Positions 10,568-21,866 of a DNA stretch of 64,000 nucleotides are shown here, piece after piece. Every line of letters starts with the position of its first letter. The first letter of the stretch is position 1. The stretch is from positions 6,364,033 through 6,428,032 of the forward strand of contig OX578286.1 in assembly GCA_951217055.1 (NCBI GenBank). The letters are read 5' to 3'. Under the pieces are notes generated by a model. It saw nothing but the letters and a program-made list of their open reading frames with translations, made no database searches and had not been told where the DNA came from. Made by a program: the position numbers and the translations under genes. Source of the stretch: Gerris lacustris (taxonomy: Eukaryota; Arthropoda; Insecta; Hemiptera; Gerridae).

Positions 10568-12012
10568 GGGAAAAATGTTATTAAGGAAGCCTGTTCCTTG
10601 ACTTGTTTCGCTTATTTTTGTTGTTATATGTCAAAATGTCACTTGGTTTTGTAAATATAGAAAATAATATAATCACGGTCTTGTTAAAAGTAAAATTGAT
10701 CTGTGCTGACGCTTATTTCAATATATTTGGTATATTATTTATTATAATACTGCGTACTTAATCCAAGACAAAAATTCTAACTTCGTCTATTTAATGAGAC
10801 AAACAACTTTTTTAAATATTTTTTTAGTAAAACGAACACCGACACTGTTATGAAGTGATAAAGATCGCTAAATTTATTAAAGTGGACCCAAACGTTTAAA
10901 ATAAAGAAAATAACGTTTTTACCGATATCTTTAAATTAACAATTTTAATAAAACTTCTTACACATTGCATAAAGTACAATTGAAACAGGCATGTAAAATT
11001 TCAACCGGATACAAGCAGAACCTTTAGAGTAGGGAAGAGATATATTTTACAATATTTTAAATTAGTAGGCTGGGTAGGTTGAAAATAGTCCTATTGCCCA
11101 CCAACTACAAACATACTCTTTAACTATAAACTCATCATGATTAACTTTTTTCTCAATATTCAACACATAATTATTGTAAGACGCTTGCTTTAATGATACA
11201 AATAATGCTTTTCTTTTAATTTTGCTTTAACTCTGCCAGGTACAAACAGTACATTACTTTTAATTTTGTCACTTTTCTAACTCCGCCATGTATAAGTAGT
11301 TAGCAACGTATACGTACTTAGCAGTGTGATTTTATAATTTATATTTAATGCAAAATGTAAGGAACGTCGTTCCTAGCGGGTGTCCCGCGACACCACACGT
11401 AGGTATTATTTTTTTTTTTTCTTTTGATTTTTGATTCTTTCTAAAATTGAATAACTAAAAGAGACAAAAAAAACTAATTACCACAAACAGACAGGAAATT
11501 ATAAAAATATATATATATAATATATATATATATATAAAAAATAGTTTGAGGATTTTTGAGCTGAAGGACAATTGCTATAAGGGAAGTCAGTCGACGGTAG
11601 CACTAGAGTAGGACCGGACGTACCATTCCCTTCATCTTGTTTAGCTACGGATCACTTAACTTTAGAGATCTTAAACACGCGATAACGCTACATGTCGACA
11701 ATTAGTACTGATTACTGATCTCTACTCACGATTAGATAGAAGAAATTGTTTATCTCGGTCATTAGAAAAGCTATGACGCCATGCAATACAGAAATATGTA
11801 AGTAATGAAGCAAATATATGATCTTATATTATTATCAAATAATCAAAAAGTTAAGTTAGATATAACATCGATTCTGATTTTTACTTTAAACTTATTATCC
11901 TTAATGTTTTACTTAATTCAGTCAATAATCGGCTTAGTGAGGGGAGATCAGGGAAAGTAAAAAAATAGTCAGTCAATTAGTGTGGCACATAGCTTTCTCG
12001 CATCCTATTTCT
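10568..12012. other. Intergenic; short (TA)n near 11505-11535
   Basis: No gene recognised. A fragment near 11355-11400 (AAGGAACGTCGTTCC, GTGTCCCGCGACACC) contains two short perfect palindromes and may be a repeat end. Confidence 0.4.
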
Positions 12013-12135
12013 GGCACTTCTTTAGATTGTTACTCCCTTTATAAAAAAAAAAAAAAAACAGAGAGGATTAACAATCCAATGAAGGTGTACGGAATGTTCT
12101 TCTTTAGACTGTTACTCCCCTTATAAAAAAAATAG
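12013..12135. mobile_element. CTTCTTTAGATTGTTACTCCC MITE, partial (copy 1)
   Basis: The left part of the MITE family described at 50572-50804 is present: terminal word, its inverted partner, and the third word TTCTTTAGACTGTTACTCCC. It then stops where R600 copy C begins. Confidence 0.75.
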
Positions 12136-12338
12136 TTTTCTGAACATGTATGCCAAATTTCTTCAAAATCGGCCCAGTAGTTTAGGCTCCAGGCGTCTGC
12201 ACAGTCGACAGACGGACAGACATTTTTTAAAAACCACTTTTTTGGACTCAGGGGACCTCAAAACGTGTAAATCCATCAAAATCTCAGAATCGAATTTTCG
12301 CGCCATCACAATACTTTCTCTTTATATGAGAAAGTAAA
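12136..12338 (-). repeat. R600 dispersed repeat, copy C (partial)
   Basis: The reverse-strand 5' part of R600 is present, ending in the CTTTCTCTTTATATGAGAAAG hairpin. Its other end is missing. Copy D follows directly in the same orientation. Confidence 0.85.
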
Positions 12339-12907
12339 AAATCGGTCCCAGACAACTCAGACAAACTTTCTCATATACGAGTTCATAATTATGTAGCCCG
12401 GTGTTTTCCATTTATTAGTTTTCCTATGTACATTTAATTATTATTGAACATTTTATCAAAATTTGTCATAAAAATAACATCTCCTGGGCGGGGAATCGAA
12501 CCCGGGCTCTCTCTGTCCGAGTTTTAAGCTTTTTTCACAGGAACTAGATATTTCCCGGGAAAACGGCTTATATGGTTAGATTCGTATTTAAATGGGCTAC
12601 ATTTTTTAATTTTTTAATCAAAATAGTCGGAACCGTTTTCGAGAAATAATGTTTTTTTCACGTTTTTTCAGAGTTTTTGGGGGTAGCGCCCCCAAGTTTG
12701 GAGCTAAATTTCGTTTGTCGATTTCCCCTCGGGATATGATTTTTCTGAACATGTATGCTAAATTTCGTCAAAATCGGCCCAGTAGTTTAGGCTCCAGGCG
12801 TCAGACAGACATTTTTTTTAAAAACCACTTTTTTGGACTCAGAGAATCTCAAAATCGAATTTTCGAGGCATCACAATTCTCTCTTCTCATATAAAAGAAA
12901 GTAAAAA
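12339..12907 (-). repeat. R600 dispersed repeat, copy D
   Basis: A near-complete reverse-orientation copy running from the AAATCGGTCCCAGACAACTC end to the hairpin end at about 12900. It is head to tail with copy C. Its B-box-like segment reads GGGGAATCGAACCCGGG on the plus strand. Confidence 0.85.
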
Positions 12908-12927
12908 CTCAGATTTATTCAAAAAGT

Positions 12928-13166
12928 GGTACTTCTTTAGATTGTTACTCCCCTATGTTGTTTTAGAATATAAATGACTTTGACTAAATAACTATAAAGA
13001 AAAAGGGATGTTTAGTTTTGTCCAATGTACTTTTGGACAAAGGAATATCACACTTCTGTTTTATAAGGGTAGTAACAGTCTAAAGAAGAACATTCCCTAC
13101 ACCTTCTTTAGATTGTTACTCCCCTCTATTTTTTTATAAGGGGAGTAACAATCTAAAAAGGAGTCA
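12928..13166. mobile_element. CTTCTTTAGATTGTTACTCCC MITE (copy 2)
   Basis: Full-size copy, in reverse orientation relative to the 50.6-kb copy. Inverted terminal words start near 12930 and end near 13160. The internal phrase GGACAAAGGAATATCACACT is family-specific. Confidence 0.85.
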
Positions 13167-13959
13167 AAATAGCTTACGTTTTTTTCCGATTATTTCCTAT
13201 TTTCTCGCATTTTTGTAATCGAGGTTATACTGTGTCCAGTGTCCATACACACACACACACTCATACGTATACATCTTAATTATTTCCTTGAGGGGAAACT
13301 ATCTTTAACATTTTTTTCTTCATAATTACAAACTACTATAAAATCATAATTAATTCATTGAATTAATTTCATCAATTCCAGAGTAGAAATTTACATTTTT
13401 AACTCACTATCCATGAGAAATTAATTATTATGGAATAATCAAATGAATTACATTACATTAAAGATGTAATTTTTGTTTTTTTTTAGTCTTTTATCACATG
13501 TGTTGGATCTTTATGGGTTTGATATTAATGTTCATTTTTATTTTTCGTACGCTGTGCAAATTATTATACAGACGTTTGACATTTTAGTTTCTCTGCTTGC
13601 GACATTTCAAATAGCAGATTTTGTTTTTATTTGTTGGGTGCCTTAGTTAATGCGTTACATTGAATTGCTTTTTATTGTAGTAGTTTGTTTTCTTCTTGTT
13701 GGGTTTTTCTCTGTACAATACTGTAGTGGGATCGGTTTTGTAGAGGCTCTACATAGGGATGTCCTGATACACTGATGGAGTGGGCCAGATAACTCTCCAA
13801 GCAGTAAATTCGCTAGGCAGCGGCTGTCTCACGCTGGTTGAGCAGAAAAGCGAGTAGGAAGCAGAACCCCCTATGGTATAATAAAATCTAATAATCAGAT
13901 AATAATACTTCAATTTTAATAAATTTTAAGGCCTTTCTTCAAAACGCATATCTTCAGAA
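13167..13959. other. Intergenic; GC-richer unexplained segment 13740-13870
   Basis: Mostly AT-rich. The part 13740-13870 stands out in composition and has a 21-codon open stretch (TGG AGT GGG CCA ...) before a stop. I cannot assign it; it may be an old repeat. Confidence 0.35.
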
Positions 13960-14450
13960 TGGTCATAATGCCTCTATACTCCATGGTCATCATGCTTCCA
14001 TGGTCATAATGCGTCCATACTCCATGGTCATCATGCTTCCATGGTCATAATGCGTCCATACTCCATGGTCATCATGCTTCCATGGTCATAATACGTCCAT
14101 ACTCCATGGGCATCATGCTTCCATAATGCGTCCATACTCCATGGTCATCATGGTTCCATGGTCATAATGCGTCCATACTCCATGGTCATCATGCTTCCAT
14201 GGTCATAATACGTCCATACTCCATGGGCATCATGCTTCCATAATGCGTCCATACTCCATGGTCATCATGGTTCCATGGTCATAATGCGTCCATACTCCAT
14301 GGTCATCATGCTTCCGTGGTCATAATGAGTCCATACTCCATGGTCATCATGCTTCCATGGTCATAATGCGTCCATACTCCATGGTGATCATGCTTCCATG
14401 GTCATAATACGTCCATATTCCATGGTCATCATGCTTCCATGGTCATAATG
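13960..14450. repeat. 41-bp minisatellite, about 12 units
   Basis: The unit is CATGGTCATCATGCTTCCAT followed by GGTCATAATGCGTCCATACTC. Several units lack the GGTCATAATG half or carry GGGCATC and ATACGTCC variants, giving a higher-order alternation. There is no ORF across it. Confidence 0.95.
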
Positions 14451-14735
14451 CTTAACTTAGTAAGATCGGAATTGGGAGCAAAAGTAAACATCAACAATAT
14501 TAAAAATTTTAATTAAAATAAAATTATAATTATTATTAACAACGGGAGACAGAAAGAGAAAAAAAGACTCCAGCGCCGGGACTTGAATCACGGGCCTCTA
14601 TATTTCCAGTATAGCACTCTCCCAATTAAAAATGTAGTACTGACCATGAGCCATCTGCCTATCCGGTGGTAACAGGTGTACCATCCGGTGACGATGACCT
14701 GCTTGTGGACCAGTTGCCTGCTATTCTAGTACCCT
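14451..14735 (-). repeat. tRNA-like half embedded in an old repeat
   Basis: On the minus strand at about 14570-14625 there is CTATACTGGAAATATAG (a stem with a 7-nt loop), then GATTCAAGTCCCGGCG. These resemble the anticodon and T arms of a tRNA. The flank AACAACGGGAGACAGAAAGAG matches the arms of the inverted-repeat element at 38539-38694, so this is a diverged relative that has lost one arm. Confidence 0.55.
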
Positions 14736-15215
14736 CTTACTTTCTCATATATAAAGAGAAAGTATTGTAATGACGTGAAAATTCAATTTTGAGATTTTGA
14801 TGGATTTACACGTTTTGAGGACCCTGAGTCCAAAAATGTGTTTTTTTAAAAAATGACTGTCTGGGCAGACGCTTGGAGCCAAAACTACTGGGCTGATTTT
14901 GACGAAATTTGGCATACATGTTCAGAAAAATCATACCACGGGGCGAAATCTAAAAAATGAATTTTAGCTCAATTTTTAAGGAAGCTATCCCTCGAAAACT
15001 CTGAAAAAGCTAACTATTTTTATTAACAAATTCTAAAATGTAGTCCATTTAAATACAAACCTAACGATATAAGCCGTTCTTCCGGGAAAATCTAGTACCT
15101 GAGAAAAATAGCTTTGAAACGCGGACAGAAAGAGGCCGGGTTCGATTCCCCGCCAAGGAGAAGTTATTTTTGTAATAAATTTTGATGAAATATTCAATAA
15201 TAATTATATATATTT
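14736..15215 (+). repeat. R600 dispersed repeat, copy E (3'-truncated)
   Basis: Starts with the hairpin end, contains the TTTGACGAAATTTGGCATAC phrase and the GGTTCGATTCCCC B-box-like motif, and stops in AT-rich sequence. More diverged than copies B and G. Confidence 0.8.
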
Positions 15216-15237
15216 ATCTAAACATTTATATATATAT

Positions 15238-15610
15238 ACTAGCTGGATACCCGTGCTTCGCTACGGAGTGTTATATTAATTTGATAAGTATATAAACTAC
15301 CATCAAGAAACATTTAAATTATTTTGTTAAATGTAAACCAACTCGCTTATCGTGCGTAAAGTTGAAGAATTCCTCTTCTTTACCGCCCTAGGGTGGTAAA
15401 GAAGAGGAATTCTTCAGAACTATGAGGCGCGCATGAGCAATGAATACAAGTACGTAAAGAATCACTTTCTATGCATCTAAACAGAGATACAATGTTTATT
15501 TTTCGTATCAATCGTAGATAAAACATAAAACTAATTTGCTGTTCTTTTATTAAAGCAACTGTTTATATCGAGTTCTTAGTGAAAAACAATGAGTTAATCA
15601 AGTGACTTCG
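15238..15610 (+). repeat. Repeat with TAGCTGGATACCCGTGCTTCG start and an inserted hairpin
   Basis: Begins with a TAGCTGGATACCCGTGC..GCTACGGAG phrase of a type common in arthropod repeats. The section 15345-15600 is shared with 30237-30445, where the hairpin at 15362-15416 is absent. It leads into the ORF fragment at 15619. It may be the 5' region of that mobile element. Confidence 0.6.
15362..15416. repeat. Perfect 22-bp-arm palindrome around CCCTAGGG
   Basis: The arms TGAAGAATTCCTCTTCTTTACC and its reverse complement flank GCCCTAGGGT. The paralogous copy near 30320 reads straight through GAAGAATTATGAAACGCGC, so the hairpin is an addition to this copy. Confidence 0.85.
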
Positions 15611-15618
15611 ATGAAAAT

Positions 15619-15729
15619 GTGGAGAATAATACGCCTCCAGAAATAATTAATTCGACAAAAAATACAACTCAAGAATTAATGCCGTCTTTATCAAGAGAGA
15701 GATACGAACTTACATACACCAAGTTTATT
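15619..15729 (+). pseudogene. N-terminal fragment of a transposon protein (Crypton-like?)
   Basis: The reading frame encodes an acidic or polar N terminus (ENNTPPEIINSTKNTTQEL) followed by SLSRERYELTYTKF. A second copy lies at 29224-29433 on the minus strand. The 'SKxRYExxYxKF' phrase resembles the start of the SAM-like domain of tyrosine-recombinase (Crypton-type) ORFs in insects; that is an inference from a short match. After TYTKF the frame runs into unrelated AT-rich codons, so the catalytic part is absent. Confidence 0.4.
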
Positions 15730-15810
15730 TTTTTCTGTATTTATTATTTAAATCAGCTTTTGTTGAGCTTTTCAACAAAATTGCTTCATGAAGGGAATTC
15801 ATTTCTTTGA

Positions 15811-16490
15811 CCCCGTATCATCAAATCATCAAATTGGGATAAAACTGTAAATTTGTATAAAATATCTCATACGGATACTCATCATTTTTTATAAGATAAT
15901 ATAGCTATATTTTTCCATTTTACCCCCCTTCTAAGTGAAAATATGATAAAACTATACATAACAACAATTACTATACTCTTAAAGAGCTTTTCAGCGATAT
16001 GCATCATAAAGGGTATTAATTACTTTGACCCCGTAATCATTACTTGTACCCCTGTGTACCAATATTTAAATTTTAAAAATTCTTATAGACAGTGATTTCC
16101 CCCTTGCTTTGAAGGTTAAGTATGCAAATTTTCATCGAGATCAGACTAAAACTGTAGATTTGTATAAAGAACATACACATATTTATATATATATGGCCGC
16201 CATCTTGAATCAAAACGCCCGATTGGTAAACCATGTATTGAAAGTTTGTACTTTCATAAAAGGAAGCTAACTTCTAAATGTAAAGATTCTAGAGCAATTG
16301 GTTCCGGAGATATCGTCTTATTTTTTATATAAATGGCCGCCATCTTAAATGAAGATGGCGGATTTTAAAAAAAAATTCTTAGCTAGCACTTAGAAGGTAA
16401 GAGGAACACACCTACCAAATTTCATGATCATAGGTATAGTGGTTTCAGAGATATCGTGATGTGTCGGTGAGTGAGTGGTATTTGGATTAT
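15811..16490. repeat. Dispersed-repeat body with repeated ATGGCCGCCATCTT blocks
   Basis: ATGGCCGCCATCTTGAAT and ATGGCCGCCATCTTAAAT occur twice (16193 and 16333). Phrases of the type 'ACCAAATTTCATGATCATAG...GGTTTCAGAGATATCGTG' are typical of arthropod interspersed repeats. No ORF. The family is not identified. Confidence 0.5.
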
Positions 16491-17191
16491 ATATATTTAG
16501 ATGTAGAGTTGGGGCTTCGGACCCAAACTGACCACGAAAATCCTCCAATTCAAATGAAAAGGGGAAAAAAGGTAGTGCCCAGTGGAGGTATAAAAATAAT
16601 AATTATAAAAGTAATAATAAAGGAACAAAGAATGCCCAAGTACCTTGGATTATAAAAGGGGGTTTATTAACCCCCTTGTGCAGTGAAGTGTAGAGTCTGT
16701 ATTCGTCAGCAAACTGGCTCGGGCGAACAGATATGCTGGCTCTGGAGACGAATATAATATGTCCGGGCGGACTTACAAGGAAGAACTGGAAATATGCAGT
16801 AACTTGGTGAACTGGATCGGTATACAAGTGTCCGGGCGAACATACGAGGAAAGGTTTTAACTGAGGTGAAGCAAATAATTTATCCGGGCAGATATATCAC
16901 TTCCACATACTCACTTCCATTGCAAGTGACTGGCAAAAAGAAACTGCTTTGGCTAGGTTGGCCAATACAAAATAAATATAAAAATAAACTATTTAAAGAT
17001 CTGTTAGAAATATGAAGGTTCTAAACAAAGATTAGCTCTCAAAAGGGGACACACTCAGCTGTTCCCCGGAACAAATAAAAATATAAAATCAAAAAAATAT
17101 ACTTTTCCTTAACATATTATAATAAAATAAAATATAAATAAATAATATATACTTACATATAATAAATAAATAAAATATACTGTGGCTTTAA

Positions 17192-17193
<2 letters not shown>
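16491..17193. other. Intergenic with reiterated TCCGGGCGRAC words
   Basis: Between 16720 and 16900 the words CTCGGGCGAACAGATATGC, GTCCGGGCGGACTTACAAGGA, GTCCGGGCGAACATACGAGGA and ATCCGGGCAGATAT recur at irregular spacing. No gene or known element recognised. Confidence 0.4.

Positions 17194-17278
<85 letters not shown>
17194..17278. repeat. (TA)n then (TG)n microsatellite
   Basis: About 76 bp of TA followed by a short TG run. Confidence 0.95.
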
Positions 17279-17279
<1 letters not shown>

Positions 17280-17751
17280 AATTACATTTTTAATTTTTAG
17301 TTACCCATACAGTATGAAGACAGATATGGATCACAGCTTACCAGGAATCTTAATAAAGTTAATTTATTTTGTTTAAGAATATCATTAAGCACGTTAGAAC
17401 TCTTAAAGACGTGATGGTGTTTTAATTAAAACTCATCATTAGATAAACAGTTTGATAAAAACAGTAGCTAAAGATACACGTCATTAAGCACTTCACTCCC
17501 GCGTCATTTCAAACCTCAAATACTTCTTATATATACGTATATATATTATCATCTCAAATAATTACTAGTTCTAAATTATGTCTCCGATTTATTTTTTTAT
17601 AAAAACATAAAATAAAATAACATAACTTACAAGTGTAATTAAATGACGATGCATTTCGTTATTCATACATAATTACATATTTGTAATAAGAAATAATTTC
17701 AAGATAAAAAGAACTTTTTATATACTACGTTTTTAAATTTTCTGTTGAATC
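17279..17751. other. Intergenic AT-rich, nothing recognised
   Basis: No coding or structural signal seen. Confidence 0.4.
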
Positions 17752-19338
17752 CAGGGCCGTAACTACCACCGGGGCAACCGGGGCAGTGCCCCGGGGCCCC
17801 CGGTCCTGGGGGCCCCCGATCCTACGGCCCTATTTGAATTTCAATGGGCAAAACGAAATAATGTGAATTTTAAAAGCCATTTATCAAAAAAATTCGTTAC
17901 AGGAAAGAATAATTATGGACTATTATTAAACGGTTCTTTTGAAACTAGAGGGCCCCTAGACATTTACAGAAAAAGATTCAATATTTTCACTCACCAGGGG
18001 CCCCATGACAAACGTAGTTCACCAGTAAGTTTTTTGAGGACTATGACACGGTGAACTGACAAAAAACTCTGACGCTTACTCAATATATTGTTCACCTTCA
18101 TCAGAGTTTTTTCCTTAAACTGTTACGAAGAGATCGTATAAGTTATATATGTATTTATGTAGTAGCCTAACTAAAGTAACCAGGAGGTAGGTGAGGATTT
18201 AGCTATAGAATAGAGGCTAAATTAGACATTTTCCATTTTGGGTCATTTGCAAAATAAAATATTATACAGGGTGTGCCAGCTAATATGGAACAGCGAAATA
18301 ACTCCGCAACCATGATATTTAGAAAGATGCGGTTTTCAGGGTTCGATAATGGCTAAAAAGGAGCTTCAAGAACATATGCTGAACATTTTCTGTGTTCAGC
18401 AGAAGTGTGTGTAATTTACAAAATTAAAGAAAAGTGAATAGGAAGCCAAATTTTTAAGACTGGATATGGATTCTATGGCTAAAAATAAAAACTTTTCACC
18501 ATTGGAAATATTTTGCTCCGAGCATTAGTTTGCCATCTAAAGACCTCTGAACGTGCTAAAATTGAAACTTTAAGTCCATTTTACAGCTAAACTAATGGAT
18601 TTAGGAAAATAATTCAAGAGACAAAAAAGTCTTATTTTCAGTCATAGAAGCCAAATCAATTCTTAAAAACATGCATTATTGATAATTTTTTTTACTTTTT
18701 GAGCCCTGCTGAACACCATTTTTTAGGGGGGAAAAAATACGTATAAGGTATGAATTTTAGATTGGATTTGGATTCTATGACTAAAAATACAATTTTTTTT
18801 TGTCTCTTGACTTATTTTCCTAAATCCATTAGTTTAGCTGTAAAACGGACTTAAAGTTTCAATTTTAGCACGTTCAGGGCTCTCCAAACGGCAAACTAAT
18901 GCTCGGAGCGAAAAATTTCAAAGAGTAAAAAGTTCTTATTTTTAGCCATATAATCCAAATCAAAAAATTTGGCTTCCTATTCACTTTTTTTTTAATTTTG
19001 TAAATTACACACACTTCTGCTGAACACAAAAAATGTTCAGCATATGTTCTTGAAGCGCCTTTTTAGCCATTATCGAACCCTGAAAACCGCATCTTTCTAT
19101 CTATCATGGTTCCGGAGATATTTCGCTGTTCCATATTAGCTGAGACACCCTGTAGATGTGGGTAAATTTTACCTCTAGAATGCATTAAAACACGTTTTGG
19201 GGCGTTATTTTTCAAAAAATTTCCGGGGGAGGACCCCCGAACCCCCCTATTTCTGGGGGGAGGGTATCCCCTCGACACCATGAAGGGCCCCCAGAATAAT
19301 CTTGCCCCAGGGCACCCAAAATTGTAGTTACGGCCCTG
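17752..19338. mobile_element. hAT-like non-autonomous element containing a nested foldback
   Basis: The terminal inverted repeats are CAGGGCCGTAACTAC and GTAGTTACGGCCCTG. Flanking octamers GTTGAATC and GTTGATAA match at five leading positions, compatible with a decayed 8-bp hAT target duplication. Next to the right end, the GGGGGAGGACCCCCGAACC segment also occurs in the hAT element at 53783-55185. The only open frame (17863-18054) has no recognisable transposase motif. The element is split by the insertion at 18266-19153. Confidence 0.65.
18266..19153. mobile_element. Nested ~890-bp foldback, TA-flanked
   Basis: The ends ACAGGGTGTGCCAGCTAATA and its inverted partner (ending AGACACCCTGT) belong to imperfect arms of well over 200 bp each. 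TA flanks the CAGGGTGT..ACACCCTG core on both sides, as for TA-inserting (Tc1/mariner-type) elements. No transposase is present. It lies wholly inside the hAT-like element and is therefore younger. Confidence 0.75.
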
Positions 19339-20032
19339 GTTGATAATATAATTGTTATTGTTATATAATATATAATATTAGTGAAAAAAAATAGTTCCGA
19401 ATTTATTTATTTCACATAAATGACAACCATCTAGAGAGCTGATCTTAAACCTATAAAAGGACAAATCTTTGTACAACGGATCTCCCCAACTCCAAATCTA
19501 AAGCGTGCCATCGATATATTTGAAATAATATAAATAATATAATCGATAAATAATATAATCGATATTTACTGTTTTGCTGTCATTCAATGTTTATTTATCA
19601 CAAATTTGAGACCCATCAAAATGAAGATTGCGTAAATATGGGATATGGCAAAACAAATAAAATAACTTGAGGATTTTTTCCGAACTAACTTTCCCTACAG
19701 CAACATTTGCTGAAAACACATTAAATTCTGCTGAAAGATGGCTAAAAGTATTAATATAATGCATTGTCATCGTGTTCTGAGCTATGCTAAATGTTTCAAA
19801 TGTCTAGCTATTTGGGAAGTTAGTTAGAAATCGATTGCCAGATTTGTACCGGACAAACAAACAAACAAACAAACAAGAAAGCAAGTTAATAAAAACGTAG
19901 TAAAATAATACGGTATGATTCATGAGTTGTTTTTAAATTATGAAAATCTTCAGCTATAACTACGTTAATCATTTCAACCATTTTGACAGAATACTGATGT
20001 TACTCAAATTATAATACATGAAAAAATATCGG
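19339..20032. other. Intergenic; (ACAA)n near 19853-19875
   Basis: No gene recognised. Confidence 0.4.
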
Positions 20033-20757
20033 GTATGGGGTACCTCGGAACTTTTCCTCACTTCGGAGACCACTAAAGAATTCTTGAGTGGTTTTCAGCA
20101 TGACGTCTGTATGTACGTATGCGTGTTATAATTATAGCACCCAGGGTACTTAACCTAAATTGTTGAAACATGGCAGAAAAATCAGTCCTTACTTCTAGTT
20201 GTGCTGCCGGGAAAATCAACATTTTCCGCCATCTTGAACCGAGTTTGCTGCAGCAAATATCTAAAAGTAATCCGTTCTAATGGAAATTTGGCACGAATGT
20301 ACTATGTACTTCTCTGTATGACAAACAAATCCACTAAATTTAGTTTTAATATTGACCGCCATTTTGAATTTTGAAACTTTGAAGGTTAATAATACCGAAA
20401 GTATAAATACGTTTTTGTCATATAGCATATCGTTGGAACGGGTAAAAAATAAGGAACAAATATATAAAAAAAACAAAAAACAGATGAAGTTCCATTAATT
20501 AGTTTATAAGTTATATGCAAACATAATTATTAATTAGTACGATACTTTTGTTAAACGTCAAAGTTTGTTTACATCTGTCAAAACACCGCCAAAATTCAAA
20601 TAATAAAAATAATGCAAGTATAAAAAATGTTGAAAATCAGTTAGTTTAAACCGGTCACCCATCCAAGTACTGACCACGCTCAATGCTGCTTCCTCCTGCT
20701 GAGAAGCAGCAGGAGAGGCCTCCAAAGTGAGGAAAAGTTCCGAGGTACCCCGGACCT
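20033..20757. mobile_element. ~725-bp TIR element carrying a 5S rRNA-like segment
   Basis: Inverted ends: GGGGTACCTCGGAACTTTTC at 20037 and GAAAAGTTCCGAGGTACCCC near 20735-20752, each with an inner CCTCACTT or AAGTGAGG. Inside on the minus strand is a 5S rRNA-like stretch (20651-20692). The short ORFs inside it are not convincing. Confidence 0.65.
20651..20692 (-). repeat. 5S rRNA-derived segment (internal promoter region)
   Basis: The minus strand reads AAGCAGCATTGAGCGTGG then TCAGTACTTGGATGGGTGAC. It matches the box A to box C internal control region of animal 5S rRNA with about five differences over 41 bases. The rest of the 5S gene is absent, so this is a SINE3-like promoter remnant, not a 5S gene. 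Confidence 0.75.
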
Positions 20758-21145
20758 TATTTTTACTTTTCCTCACTACTAATAGTAGGAAAAGTATTGT
20801 TTTTTATTGTTACCTCTATGTTTTAATGTTTTTTAAAAACTATCTAGTCAATTTTTCGTCTTGTTCTGCTTAATATTTATTTAAAAAACTCCAATCAACT
20901 TTTACTCTTTGTAAATTTTAATTTTTAAGTTCTCAACCAAGATTTTCTTGTTTTTTTTTCCCTTAAATTTGTATTCGTTTGAGCTTTTTTGCATCTCGAA
21001 ATTAACATTACTGAATTTCTTTTGTTATAGATCCCATGAAGAATGTTTTTATTAAAGCCGAAACGTCGGAGATTTTTGGAGGATGTTGTGAAGTGTTGAT
21101 TTTTTTGTGACCAAACCCTGGGCGTGTTTAATATTAGTTATATAT
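20758..21145. other. Repeat start with TTTTTACTTTTCC hairpin, then AT-rich sequence
   Basis: ACTTTTCCTCACTACTAATA followed by GTAGGAAAAGTATTG parallels the R600 start (ACTTTCTC..GAGAAAGTATTG), suggesting a distant relative. GCCGAAACGTCGG near 21056-21068 belongs to the hairpin class described in the findings. No gene. Confidence 0.45.
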
Positions 21146-21635
21146 TGAAACTTTTAAACTAATCTTTATTAGTTTTTAATATAAATTAAGATGGAGTAAA
21201 TGAATAATAGAAAAATAATGTAACCAAAAATCTAAACAAGTTTAATAAGTAATGATAATTTAACTTAAATATAAATCGTGCATAACAAAACATGAAAATG
21301 AAATAATAATAATGCAAAATAATATGTATATCAAATTAAAGAATTAAATTAAATGAATTCTAAATGTTCATAATATGGTGGATTTATATGCAGCGATCTT
21401 ATTCCTCTTCAATAGAGCAACATAGGTTCACTTGACTGAGTTAGGGCTGCCAGAGCCGAACTGCCTCCTCCTGTATTATTCTTCGACGACCTCTTCAATC
21501 TCCCACTCTTAAATTATCAGCTTTTGTTTGTCAACAAGTGATATCTTCCTCTATATAGCTTCTTTTGCTTGGTGGAAGTCATATACCTTCGTACGTTATA
21601 AACAAATCAGCCCGTTAATCATACGATTTGTTACA
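21146..21635 (-). repeat. 3' LTR, 490 bp
   Basis: On the plus strand it runs TGAAACTTTTAAAC ... CGATTTGTTACA. It matches the other LTR base for base in my reading. Confidence 0.95.
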
Positions 21636-21648
21636 GTGCCCTTCCTGG
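21636..21648 (-). promoter_or_regulatory. Polypurine-like tract of the retrotransposon
   Basis: Minus-strand CCAGGAAGGGCAC directly abuts the 3' LTR. It is a plausible plus-strand priming site, though not a pure purine run. Confidence 0.5.
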
Positions 21649-21866
21649 TTTTGACAAATTTCTGAATTGTCAAAAGCATCGCTATTTGTGTCAAATTTTA
21701 TTATTTGAAAAGAAACTAGGATTATCCATCAGAAAATTAATTAAAACAAAATTGAAATTATACAATAAAAATGAATGAATACTCCTTCTCTACTTAACTA
21801 CATGCAAGTTAATGAATACTAAACCAACACTACAGCAAGGTAATAATATATGATAATTTTAACATA

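Noticed and set aside
17182..17376. ORFs rich in Tyr-Ile in (TA)n arrays, also near 27226 and 58732
   Set aside because: They are translations of microsatellites.
20651..20692. A functional 5S rRNA gene
   Set aside because: Only the internal promoter region is present, with substitutions, inside an inverted-repeat element.
21636..21866. An env-like third ORF in the retrotransposon
   Set aside because: Only about 230 bp lie between the pol stop and the 3' LTR and no ORF fits.
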